A stretch of 38,282 bases of DNA. Source: Bacteroidales bacterium. GTDB lineage: Bacteria > Bacteroidota > Bacteroidia > Bacteroidales > UBA932. A model generated the notes under the pieces. It was not told where the DNA came from, ran no database searches, and saw only the letters and a program-made list of their open reading frames with translations. Shown piece after piece: positions 1 through 7,379 of this stretch (position 1 is the stretch's first letter; each line of letters begins with the position of its first letter). The DNA is taken from NCBI GenBank assembly GCA_017423025.1, contig JAFPGC010000008.1:1-38282 (forward strand), read 5' to 3'. The position numbers were made by a program, and so were the translations under genes.

Positions 1-64
1 CTTCGTCCCATGCCGTCCGGACCTTCTTGTTCTCGAACAATTGTATTTTCTCCAAATCAGACAT
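1..64 (-). CDS. Bro-N domain protein, N-terminal fragment (cut by window edge)
   Basis: The reverse strand from an ATG at 64 reads MSDLEKIQLFENKKVRTAWD and then leaves the window. The IQLFENKKVRTAWDEE pattern resembles the opening of Bro-N/phage-antirepressor-like proteins common in Bacteroidetes, in which this segment starts the DNA-binding Bro-N domain. A Bacteroidetes -7 box lies 18 nt upstream and supports the start. Only 21 codons are visible, so domain architecture and function cannot be judged. Family assignment rests on recall of that N-terminal pattern. Confidence 0.6.
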   Translation of the reverse strand, partial: MSDLEKIQLFENKKVRTAWDE

Positions 65-81
65 AGCTTCGTCGTTTTCCA

Positions 82-89
82 CAAAGATA
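82..89 (-). promoter_or_regulatory. -7 box for the Bro-N gene
   Basis: The reverse strand reads TATCTTTG, a perfect match to the Bacteroidetes -7 consensus TAnnTTTG, 17 nt upstream of the ATG at 64. I see no clear -33 TTTG partner. Confidence 0.6.
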
Positions 90-115
90 ATCCAAAAGAG
101 GGGCGAATGCAAGTT

Positions 116-132
116 TTGGCAAGCCTTGCCAA
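116..132. repeat. 17-nt perfect palindrome upstream of the Bro-N gene
   Basis: TTGGCAAG-C-CTTGCCAA is a perfect inverted repeat with a one-base centre. It lies behind the leftward promoter, between two divergent genes. There is no T-run, so it is not an intrinsic terminator. An operator for a dimeric regulator is possible but not shown. Confidence 0.45.
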
Positions 133-157
133 ATTTTGGATTTTTCGTATTTGAGAG

Positions 158-179
158 ATTCCCGGTCGGGGCCGGGAAT
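158..179. repeat. REP-like hairpin
   Basis: ATTCCCGG, a 6-nt loop, then CCGGGAAT form an 8-bp stem. The shape (ATTCCCGG...CCGGGAATGACG) is like repetitive extragenic palindromes in many bacterial genomes. I see only one copy in this window, so the repeat status is an inference. Confidence 0.35.
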
Positions 180-295
180 GACGGGCCCGTAAGCAAAAAC
201 GGTCACTGGAGCTCATCGACCATGAAAAAGGTTGCGTCCGTGAGCAAATAAGCCTTGTTTTGCACACGGAACGCGTAAGGGAACAAAAAAAGTTG

Positions 296-303
296 TATCT
301 TTG
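296..303 (+). promoter_or_regulatory. -7 box for the small gene at 326
   Basis: TATCTTTG matches TAnnTTTG exactly. The ATG at 326 follows 22 nt later, which decides that start over the upstream in-frame codon at 260, which would lie ahead of the promoter. Confidence 0.65.
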
Positions 304-325
304 CAGCGAATTAATTCAGAAGGAT

Positions 326-610
326 ATGAATTTAAGAGACATTAAAAAAGACATCGAGTATGTGGTTGGCGCATTCATTGACGATTGCACCCTTTTCCTG
401 AACACGCATCCCGGCAAGCAGGCCGATGAGATTACCGACCTCATTGACAAGGCGGTAGATCTGTACAACGACCTGCGCGAGAAGGTGGTGAAGAGCGCCG
501 GGGCAGAGAAACCCAAGGTCTGCTTCAACGCCATCCGCAAGGAACTGCTGGAGAAGATCGACGCCCTCTATGACGAGCTGGCCGCCGCTGTCAAGAAAGT
601 GCTTGGCTAA
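326..610 (+). CDS. Small conserved cytoplasmic protein, function unknown
   Basis: This encodes 94 residues starting MNLRDIKKDIEYVVGAFIDD. It has no signal peptide or membrane segment. The pattern is charged and mostly helical: acidic and hydrophobic residues alternate throughout, with a Lys-rich end (AAAVKKVLG). I believe similar approximately 95-residue proteins are widespread in Bacteroidales as hypothetical proteins, but I know no function. It has its own promoter (296-303) and terminator (635-670), so it is probably a single-gene transcript. The start at 326 is chosen because upstream in-frame starts precede the promoter. Confidence 0.8.
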   Translation: MNLRDIKKDIEYVVGAFIDDCTLFLNTHPGKQADEITDLIDKAVDLYNDLREKVVKSAGAEKPKVCFNAIRKELLEKIDALYDELAAAVKKVLG

Positions 611-634
611 TAAGCCGTAACATATCAAACCCTT

Positions 635-670
635 ACCCCCGGACATTTTTTGCCCGGGGGTCATTTTTTT
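635..670 (+). terminator. Intrinsic terminator of the small gene
   Basis: ACCCCCGG (635-642) pairs with CCGGGGGT (654-661) across an 11-nt loop, followed by a run of seven Ts at 664-670. The -33 element of the next gene lies in the loop, so terminator and promoter overlap. Confidence 0.85.
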
Positions 671-680
671 GGTATCTTTG
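649..680 (+). promoter_or_regulatory. Promoter of the GH3 gene
   Basis: TTTG at 649-652 (-33) is separated by 20 nt from TATCTTTG at 673-680 (-7), a good fit to the Bacteroidetes housekeeping promoter. The ATG is at 702, giving a leader of about 15-18 nt. Confidence 0.75.
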
Positions 681-701
681 CATTAGATACTATTAAACCA
701 A

Positions 702-2993
702 ATGAGAGCTAAAGCTTTATTCCTGGGCTGCATCTTCCTTGCAGCAAGCCTGTCGGCCCAACCTAAACTGAGCAAAGACAACATTCCCGCCGTCGTGAAG
801 GCGATGAGCGCAGAGGAAAAGGCCCTCCTGGTGGTGGGCTTCAACGGCGCCTGCGAAGGATACGATCCCGGTCTTCCCGGAACCGGAGGCCTCACGCACC
901 CCTTCCCCAAATACGGCATCCCTTCCGTCGTCATGATGGACGGCCCGGTGGGCGTAAGGCTGGAGGCCGATTGGCACGACGGCCGGGGCGAGGCCCATTT
1001 CACCACCTGCTTCCCTACCGGCCTTCTGACGGCTGCCTCCTGGGACCGGGGAATCGCATACCAGATTGGCCACGGCATAGGGGAAGAGACGTTGGATATG
1101 GGGGCCGATGTCATCCTGGGGCCCGGAATGAACCTTCTGCGCAACCCTTTGAACGGAAGAAACTTCGAATACTTCTCTGAGGATCCCGTCCTGAGCGGCT
1201 CCATCGCCGCCGCCTATATCAACAGCGTCCAGGAAACCGGCGCCGGTACATCGGCCAAACATTTTGCCGCCAATAGCCAGGAGACCAACCGGCTGGACGG
1301 AGACTCCCGCATGGACACCCGGACTCTGAGGGAACTTTACACCCGGGGCTTTGAGATTTGCCTGCGGGAATCGGCCCCCTGGACCATCATGGCCTCCTAT
1401 AACCTTCTCAACGGCATCTATACCCAGGAAAGCCACGACTTCCTGACCAAAATCCTGCGCAAGGACTTTGGATACGAGGGGCTGGTGGTCACCGACTGGA
1501 CGGGCAAGAGGAACACTCCTTTGCAGGTTCACGCCGGTAGCGACCTCTTTATGGGCGGCGTCTACAGCCAGACGGAACATATCCTGGCCAGCCTGGAAGA
1601 CGGCAGCCTGCGGATGAAAGACCTGGACCGGGCCGCCACGAAGGTCCTGGAACTGGTGGTGAAGTCGGTTTCCTTCCAGAGGCCGGACTTCGAGCCCCCG
1701 CTCCAACCGGACCTGGAAGCCCACGCTGCCCTTGTCCGCAGCACGGCGGCCGAAGGAATGGTGCTGCTGAAGAACAACGGGGCCCTGCCGCTGAAACCGG
1801 CCAGAACCGCCCTGTTCGGCGTTCATTCCTACGACCTTATCCCCGGCGGTAACGGGGCGGCTTTTGTTTCCTGCCCTTATGTAATCCAGGTAAACGAGGC
1901 TTTGAAGGAAGCAGGCTTTTCCCTTGATTCCGGGCTCGAGCGCCTGTATAAGGGCTATGCATCCTTCGCCGATGCCGACCTCACCCTGAACCACAAAATC
2001 AACGTCCACGTGGGCAAACCCCAGAAAGGGGAGCTGGAAATCACCCGCCATCTCATAGAGAAGGCGGAAAAGGAGGCCGATGTGGCCATCATTACCTTGG
2101 GCCGCACCTCCGGAGAGGCCCGCGACCGCATTCTGGGGAAAGAGTTTCTGCTCCAGGAAGACGAAGTGAATCTATTGGAGAACGTCTGTGAGGTGTTCCA
2201 GGCTGCCGGCAAGAAAGTGGTGGTGGTCCTGAACATTTGCGGAGTGGTGGAAACCGCCTCCTGGAACTATCTGCCCGACGCCATCCTCTGCGCCTGGCTG
2301 CCCGGCGAGGAAGGTGGCCATTCCATCGTGGACGTGCTGACGGGCAAGGTGAACCCTTCCGGAAGGCTGCCCATGACCTTCCCCCTGGACTACTTTGACA
2401 TTGCCGGGGCCGAGGATTTCCCGTACAACTTTGTGAGCGACAAGGCCAATGAGAGCGTCGTACATCCCGAAAGGCGTGGCCTGGACCCCAAGAACCTCAA
2501 CTATACGGACTACACGGAAGGAATCTATGTAGGTTACCGCCATTTCCTTACCCGCGGCCTGGACGTGGCCTATCCTTTCGGTTACGGCCTCAGTTATACC
2601 TCCTTTGCCTATTCTGAGCCCGTCGTCCGGCAGAAAGGAGACCGGATAATGGCGTCCGTAAAGGTGACCAATACGGGTTCCGTGGCGGGCAAGGAAGCCG
2701 TCGGCCTCTATGTGCACGCGCCCCTTGGCAGCTTTGCCGACAAGCCGGAGCGGGAACTGAGGGCTTTTGGTAAGACCCGCCTGCTGCAGCCCGGCGAAAG
2801 CCAGGTGGTGGACCTGTCCTTCCCGGTGAGGGATCTGGCCTCTTTCAATTCGGCCCTTTCCCGCTGGGAGACCGCCAAGGGCACCTACACCGTTTACTTC
2901 GGGGCCGATTGCCGCCAGCCGGCAGCCTCGTTGCCGCTCAAATTAGCCAAAGGCAAAAACTACCCGGCCACCCGGGCCTGCGAACCCAGATAA
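702..2993 (+). CDS. Glycoside hydrolase family 3 beta-glucosidase-like, exported
   Basis: This encodes 763 residues with a signal peptide ending near LSAQ (residue 20). The GH3 N-terminal TIM barrel is clear: GRNFEYFSEDP (about 152-162), the K-H pair in AKHFAANSQE (K186, H187), and VVTDW, whose Asp265 fits the catalytic nucleophile. The C-terminal alpha/beta sandwich (LPGEEGGHSIVDVLTGK, then PSGRLPMTFP) and a fibronectin-III-like end (FGYGLSYTSFAYS onward) complete the usual architecture. It probably removes terminal beta-linked sugars in the periplasm; the substrate cannot be read from sequence. The next gene starts 24 nt downstream, so the two are likely co-transcribed. No SusC/SusD pair is nearby, so this is not a standard polysaccharide utilization locus. 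Confidence 0.92.
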   Translation: MRAKALFLGCIFLAASLSAQPKLSKDNIPAVVKAMSAEEKALLVVGFNGACEGYDPGLPGTGGLTHPFPKYGIPSVVMMDGPVGVRLEADWHDGRGEAHFTTCFPTGLLTAASWDRGIAYQIGHGIGEETLDMGADVILGPGMNLLRNPLNGRNFEYFSEDPVLSGSIAAAYINSVQETGAGTSAKHFAANSQETNRLDGDSRMDTRTLRELYTRGFEICLRESAPWTIMASYNLLNGIYTQESHDFLTKILRKDFGYEGLVVTDWTGKRNTPLQVHAGSDLFMGGVYSQTEHILASLEDGSLRMKDLDRAATKVLELVVKSVSFQRPDFEPPLQPDLEAHAALVRSTAAEGMVLLKNNGALPLKPARTALFGVHSYDLIPGGNGAAFVSCPYVIQVNEALKEAGFSLDSGLERLYKGYASFADADLTLNHKINVHVGKPQKGELEITRHLIEKAEKEADVAIITLGRTSGEARDRILGKEFLLQEDEVNLLENVCEVFQAAGKKVVVVLNICGVVETASWNYLPDAILCAWLPGEEGGHSIVDVLTGKVNPSGRLPMTFPLDYFDIAGAEDFPYNFVSDKANESVVHPERRGLDPKNLNYTDYTEGIYVGYRHFLTRGLDVAYPFGYGLSYTSFAYSEPVVRQKGDRIMASVKVTNTGSVAGKEAVGLYVHAPLGSFADKPERELRAFGKTRLLQPGESQVVDLSFPVRDLASFNSALSRWETAKGTYTVYFGADCRQPAASLPLKLAKGKNYPATRACEPR

Positions 2994-3017
2994 CACGAAA
3001 CCAACTGTATTAACCAT

Positions 3018-4475
3018 ATGAAGAAGATCCTGTTTGTTGCCCTTGCCGCCCTTCTGGCATCTTGTGCAAAAGCCCCCGAGGTTAGCTACAAAATCTGGTA
3101 TGACTGGCCGGAGAGATACCTCCCCGACTTCTCCACCCTGGGAGAACCGGATTTGCAGGGAACCAAAATCAACCTGGACCTGGAGGAAATCGACGACCAA
3201 AAGAACCATTTCTGCGTCCTGTTCGAGGCTCCCTTGAAGGTGAACAAGGAGGAAGAGTACGCTTTTACCCTTACCACCGATGACGGAAGCAAGTTTTACA
3301 TTGACGACGAGCTCCTCATAGAAAACGACGGAGCCCATGGCCCCATCGAAAAGAAAATCTCCAAGGTCCTGGCCAAGGGAGAGCATCGGCTCAAAATCGA
3401 ATTCTTCGACTTTGACAAAGGCCAGACCCTTACCTTCAAGTATTCCACCCCTACCATCCAGGAAAGGGAATACAACAACGAGGTCTTCAAGAAAGAAGAC
3501 AAACTCACCAGCAAACACAAGTATGTCAAGCCTCAGGTGAAAGAGGCCCTGAAGCGTTATCAGGCGTGGAAAGGGGAGGACGAGACCCTGGTGTTCCCCA
3601 TCATTACCGACGTGCATACCGGGCAAAGGTTCTCCTACAAGCACGTGGGCTATGCCGCCACGGCCGGCAAGTTGTTTAAGGCCGATTTTATGGCCAACCT
3701 GGGTGACATCGGCCTCAATTCCTATCCCGCTACGGTGGATTCCGTCTATGCGCGCTATATCCTGGATAAGACCAGGGCGGGCATGTTCATGTACAACGGA
3801 ATGTGGCTCTATTCCCCCGGCAATCACGACTGGGACGGCGGTGGCGGAAAATGGCTTACGGAGGATTTCCTGTCCGACTTTTTCCAGAAGCCCTGGGAAG
3901 CCAAGGCAGGCGGAAACCTGCACCTTACTCCCGGAAGAACGTACGGCTATTATGATATTCCGGCCAAGAAATTCCGGATTATTTTCCTGAACAGCGAATC
4001 CAGCCGCACCAAAGGGGAGTTCTACTATTCCTACGGCGACGAGCAGCTGGAATGGCTGGCGGGTATTCTGGACCAGACCCCGGCCGATGTGCAGGTGGTC
4101 CTCCTTTCCCACTGGATGCCCCATTCCCTGGGCGTCTGGAATGCGGTTTCCATGAACCCCATCAAGAAGGAAGATCCCTCCAAAATCATGAACCTCCTGA
4201 CCTCCTACCAGGGCAAAGGGAATCTGGTGGGCCTGTTCACGGGTGATACCCACGTGAACTTCCACCGGGTAGTGGATGGTGTAAACTACTTTGTATCACA
4301 GGGATACGGATGGGTAAGCCCGGACGTGATGGTTCCCGGACAGAAACACGCGTTCTTCGACTACAGGGAAACCCTCTGTATAGATGTAGTAGCGGTGAAA
4401 CCGGCCAAGCGCGAGGTCCATACCTTCCGCATAGGCGCCGGCGGGGCCGATTTTGACACCTGCTTCCCCTATTGA
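3018..4475 (+). CDS. Lipoprotein with PA14 domain fused to a calcineurin-like metallophosphatase
   Basis: This encodes 485 residues. A lipoprotein signal ends in LLASC (Cys about 16). Residues 22-150 read like a PA14 domain (YAFTLTTDDGSKFYIDDELL, then GEHRLKIEFFDF). The second half is a metallophosphoesterase with the full metal set: D198-x-H200 (TDVHTG), GD at 229-230, GNHD at 268-271, SHW near 370 and GDTH at 409-412. PA14 modules often bind sugars, so the enzyme may be held on a glycan-bearing substrate. Substrate is unknown. It lies 24 nt behind the GH3 gene. Its stop is 4 nt from the convergent ispF stop, with no terminator between them. Confidence 0.85.
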   Translation: MKKILFVALAALLASCAKAPEVSYKIWYDWPERYLPDFSTLGEPDLQGTKINLDLEEIDDQKNHFCVLFEAPLKVNKEEEYAFTLTTDDGSKFYIDDELLIENDGAHGPIEKKISKVLAKGEHRLKIEFFDFDKGQTLTFKYSTPTIQEREYNNEVFKKEDKLTSKHKYVKPQVKEALKRYQAWKGEDETLVFPIITDVHTGQRFSYKHVGYAATAGKLFKADFMANLGDIGLNSYPATVDSVYARYILDKTRAGMFMYNGMWLYSPGNHDWDGGGGKWLTEDFLSDFFQKPWEAKAGGNLHLTPGRTYGYYDIPAKKFRIIFLNSESSRTKGEFYYSYGDEQLEWLAGILDQTPADVQVVLLSHWMPHSLGVWNAVSMNPIKKEDPSKIMNLLTSYQGKGNLVGLFTGDTHVNFHRVVDGVNYFVSQGYGWVSPDVMVPGQKHAFFDYRETLCIDVVAVKPAKREVHTFRIGAGGADFDTCFPY

Positions 4476-4479
4476 CGCG

Positions 4480-4959
4480 CTACTCGCTTAGGATCAGGGC
4501 CGATGCCCATACCTCGCACCCTTCGCATCGGCCAACAAAGCCCAGTTTTTCGGTGGTGGTGGCCTTTACGGACACGCGGTCTTCGGTGACCCCCAGGATG
4601 GGGGCCACCGTGGCACGCATGGTAGCGATGTGCGGTGCCAGTTTAGGTTTTTGAAGGGCGATGGTAATGTCTACATTGCCCACGCGGTAACCTTTCTCGT
4701 TCACGATAGCCACTACTTTGGCCAGTAGAAGCTTGGAGTCAACGCCTTTCCACTCGTCGGAAGTGTCCGGGAAAAGATGGCCGATATCCCCCAGCGCCAG
4801 GCAGCCCAGCAGGGCGTCGCACAGGGCGTGGATGGCCACGTCTCCGTCGGAGTGGGCCACAAAACCCGTGGCGGAAGGAATCTGCACCCCGCCCAACCAC
4901 ATCGGAAGTCCGTCGGCCAGGGCGTGCACGTCGTAACCGTTGCCAATTCTGATATCCAT
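4480..4959 (-). CDS. ispF: 2-C-methyl-D-erythritol 2,4-cyclodiphosphate synthase IspF
   Basis: This is 159 residues, the normal family length. Zinc ligands D10 and H12 lie in GYDVHA and H44 lies in DGDVAIHALCDALLG; the AHSDGD loop and the C-terminal KATTTEKLGFVGR segment are typical. The enzyme forms the cyclic diphosphate of the MEP isoprenoid pathway in the cytoplasm. It starts 2 nt after the DUF2490 stop and so is the last gene of the leftward operon. It seems to be a housekeeping passenger there; I see no functional link to the upstream genes. Confidence 0.97.
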   Translation of the reverse strand: MDIRIGNGYDVHALADGLPMWLGGVQIPSATGFVAHSDGDVAIHALCDALLGCLALGDIGHLFPDTSDEWKGVDSKLLLAKVVAIVNEKGYRVGNVDITIALQKPKLAPHIATMRATVAPILGVTEDRVSVKATTTEKLGFVGRCEGCEVWASALILSE

Positions 4960-4961
4960 AC

Positions 4962-5756
4962 TTAGAACTTAAAGGTGTAGTTGATGCCCACGTTCACTCT
5001 GAACTGATCTACGTAGGCGGCCTTGAACAGCCGGGTTCCTTCGGCGTTGGTGTCAATCACGTAGGGAGAGTAGAAGTCTATCAATGCGTACGGCTTCAGG
5101 ACATGATGCTGGCTTAGCTTGATATCGGTCCGGAAGATGAAGCGGTAGCGGTCGTTGTACACGTGTGTGTAGCCCGTGGGCGTATAAACGTAGTACGTGG
5201 TGCCGTCATCCTTGGTCTGCATGCCACCGTTGGTCTCGCCCCAAGGGGCGTTCAGCTGGGTGCGCAACTCAAAGAACACACCGGGCTCAAAGTAAGTCCA
5301 TCCCTTGTATTCCACTCCTATGCGACTCTTGAGGGCAAAGGCGTCAGGGGTATTCTGGTACGCGTTGAAGGTGCCCGTGCGATGGGTGTACTGGCCCCGC
5401 TCCCTGAGGGAGAAACTGAAATGATTCCAGGTGAAATGGCCCGTAGCATCCACGAAAACGCGGTGGCGGGGTGCCTTGAAGGAGCGATCAACATAAGAGT
5501 AGGAGTTGATGAGGGAATAACCCACTCCAATTTTCAGGAACTTGAGGGGCTTGTAATCCACACCTACCGTGGTCTGGAGCCGGTTCAGGGACTGGAACGC
5601 ACCGCTGATGCGCACCTCTTCCTCCACATTTACGTGCAGGCCTTTCCTGATTTTGTAATCGGCCGCAACGGAAAAGCGGGCGCCTCCGCTGATTTCGGTT
5701 TGGGCGGCGGCGGCCAGCGGCAGCAGAAGGGCCAGGGTTAAAACGAACTTTTTCAT
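4962..5756 (-). CDS. DUF2490-family predicted outer-membrane beta-barrel protein
   Basis: This is 264 residues with a signal peptide (MKKFVLTLALLLPLAAAAQ). The mature part alternates aromatic and polar residues in short strands (YKIRKGLHVNVEEEVRISG, LRERGQYTHRTG) and ends in NVGINYTFKF, with the terminal Phe typical of barrels inserted by the BAM machinery. The pattern fits DUF2490. The start overlaps the DUF4956 stop by one base. As the predicted outer-membrane member of this operon, it may export or display whatever the VTC/DUF4956 pair makes; that is inference. Confidence 0.8.
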   Translation of the reverse strand: MKKFVLTLALLLPLAAAAQTEISGGARFSVAADYKIRKGLHVNVEEEVRISGAFQSLNRLQTTVGVDYKPLKFLKIGVGYSLINSYSYVDRSFKAPRHRVFVDATGHFTWNHFSFSLRERGQYTHRTGTFNAYQNTPDAFALKSRIGVEYKGWTYFEPGVFFELRTQLNAPWGETNGGMQTKDDGTTYYVYTPTGYTHVYNDRYRFIFRTDIKLSQHHVLKPYALIDFYSPYVIDTNAEGTRLFKAAYVDQFRVNVGINYTFKF

Positions 5757-6547
5757 TATTCTACGTAGTCTTTTGCTCGGGTTATCATATTCACGGAGTT
5801 GTGTTCCCCTTTGGCCAGAGGATAGGAAACCTTGATGAATGCGGCATCCTTCAGGAAATCCACATGGCCGATTTCCACGTTCTCCACCTTCACGCCCAGA
5901 CGTTTCTCCAGATCGGCCAGCAGTTCTTTCCGCTTTTCGGGAACGATGAGGTCGATCTTGTCGTACAGCACCAGCTTGGTGGTGGTGTGCCGGACCAGGC
6001 TTTCGCTTTCCAGGATGGCCACCAGGCCCACGACGAGGGCATTTACCAGCGCCATCACCCCCACATTACCCCAGCTCAGGGCATAGTGCGGGGCCGATGT
6101 CTGCAAATCCTCCACATGATAGACGGGGGCCAGGCCATTGGCTGCGGCCAGGGCAATGATTACGAACAGATAGGTCATTTCCCGGATGGGCACCGTCTCC
6201 GTACGGTAACGGATGACCCCGAAGATGGCGAACAGACCCAAGGTTAGTCCCACGCCCACCTCTACGTTGCCCATAATGTAGAGCAGCATAAGCATGGCCG
6301 ATGAAAACACCATGAAGGTGAAATAGTAGTCGCGGCGCTTGCTCTTGCGATAGTAGAAACAGTGCACCAGAATCCAGCATACCAGAAGGTTCAGGCCGAA
6401 GCGGATGCCCAGTTCGGCCACCTTCTGGGGGATGGTCATCATGGCGTCTGTGAGGGTTTGCACGTCCAGGAGCATGTCGTCTGCAGCGTCCAGGTCCCCG
6501 AAGGAGGCCAGGTCTTCCTGAACGAAACGGAATAACTTATCTATCAT
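5756..6547 (-). CDS. DUF4956 inner-membrane protein, partner of the VTC-domain enzyme
   Basis: This is 263 residues with four or five predicted membrane segments in the first 190: around FGLNLLVCWILVHCFYY, TFMVFSSAMLMLLYIMG, VGVGLTLGLFAIFGVI, YLFVIIALAAANGLA and GVMALVNALVVGLVAILES. The motif RYRTETVPIREMTYLF between segments is highly patterned and may be a cytoplasmic or re-entrant loop. A soluble C-terminal domain (about 195-263) reads like a small alpha/beta fold. DUF4956 proteins commonly neighbour VTC-domain proteins, and here the start overlaps the VTC stop by 4 nt (ATGA). Function is unproven. Confidence 0.85.
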   Translation of the reverse strand: MIDKLFRFVQEDLASFGDLDAADDMLLDVQTLTDAMMTIPQKVAELGIRFGLNLLVCWILVHCFYYRKSKRRDYYFTFMVFSSAMLMLLYIMGNVEVGVGLTLGLFAIFGVIRYRTETVPIREMTYLFVIIALAAANGLAPVYHVEDLQTSAPHYALSWGNVGVMALVNALVVGLVAILESESLVRHTTTKLVLYDKIDLIVPEKRKELLADLEKRLGVKVENVEIGHVDFLKDAAFIKVSYPLAKGEHNSVNMITRAKDYVE

Positions 6548-7341
6548 AGAGTTTCCAGTTTTTTACCAATGGTTTTTTCAATGGCCCTCACCTTTACCTT
6601 GAACCGGCCGCTCTTGGCCTGGGGGTCCGTCAGGGTGATGCCTATGCAATATTTACTTACGCGGACGGGCTTGATCCGGTGCTCCAGGAAGATGCCTCGC
6701 ATGGCGCTCCGGGCCCGGCCGTCCTGTTTGAGTTCAATAATCACCGCGTCCTGCAGCGTGGTTTCCCGGCCGGTCCGGAAGTTCTTGAACCGCAGCCGCG
6801 TGTCTATGGTCAGGCGCTCCGTGAGGCTGGGGTTAACCAGGGTGATGCGAGTGAACGCCGTTTCCAGCGACCGGGCCAGTTCCGGTTCCGTGAACCACGA
6901 ATGCCTGGCCAGGTAGGCGCAGGCCTCCGGATTGCCGGAAAAGCCGTTCATCTGCTCCAGCGGAAGGCCGATGCGCTTTTTGCTGGTGCGCCCGTGGTTG
7001 TTCTTCCGCTTGATCTCCAGATAAGCCTCGCCGGAGCGCACATAGCAGCGGGTCCGTACCTTCTGGCGTACCAGGCGCCGGTTGTGATGGTCGTAAAACA
7101 TCCGCAGCCCGGGCGTGTCAAAATACATCGAGTCGTAAGGACTCTCCCGTTCTCCTTCCGTCACCAACACCCGGTAGCCGGCTGCGGCGGCATCGGCCAG
7201 GACACCGCGCAGCGTAGCTTCGTTGGTGAGGAACTTGGCGTCGATGCGGTTCATCAGCTTTACGGATTTCATTTCCTCCAGCGTAATGGGTTGCATCTGG
7301 TCCAAATCCCGGGTGAAGGAGATATGATCCATCTCTGGCAT
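6544..7341 (-). CDS. VTC-domain polyphosphate polymerase-like protein
   Basis: This is 265 residues from the ATG at 7341. The VTC fold, a triphosphate-tunnel relative, is supported by the opening ITLEEMKSVKLMNRIDAKFL, then SMYFDTPGLRMFYDHHN, and the tunnel motif EIKRKNNHGRTSKKR with alternating acidic and basic residues, followed by TRLRFKNF and VIIELKQDGRA. In yeast VTC the tunnel makes polyphosphate from ATP. Bacterial versions without SPX domains are little characterised. The start is ambiguous: a TTG at 7350 overlaps a -7 box, so ATG 7341 or 7332 is more likely. The start lies 38 nt after the DUF4353 stop, so co-transcription is likely. Confidence 0.85.
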   Translation of the reverse strand: MPEMDHISFTRDLDQMQPITLEEMKSVKLMNRIDAKFLTNEATLRGVLADAAAAGYRVLVTEGERESPYDSMYFDTPGLRMFYDHHNRRLVRQKVRTRCYVRSGEAYLEIKRKNNHGRTSKKRIGLPLEQMNGFSGNPEACAYLARHSWFTEPELARSLETAFTRITLVNPSLTERLTIDTRLRFKNFRTGRETTLQDAVIIELKQDGRARSAMRGIFLEHRIKPVRVSKYCIGITLTDPQAKSGRFKVKVRAIEKTIGKKLETL

Positions 7342-7347
7342 ATCTTG

Positions 7348-7355
7348 CAAAGATA
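7348..7355 (-). promoter_or_regulatory. -7 box directly upstream of the VTC gene
   Basis: The reverse strand reads TATCTTTG, ending 6 nt before the ATG at 7341. If used, it would give an internal promoter and an almost leaderless VTC mRNA. No good -33 partner is seen, so it could be chance. Confidence 0.4.
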
Positions 7356-7379
7356 ATGATTTTCTTGGGATTATTAAGG

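Noticed and set aside
2943-4265. 440-codon open frame on the - strand opposite the PA14-phosphatase
   Set aside because: The + strand has all metallophosphatase motifs in order, so this frame is a shadow.
702-4475. Classical polysaccharide utilization locus
   Set aside because: No SusC/SusD-like pair or hybrid sensor is present near the GH3 gene.
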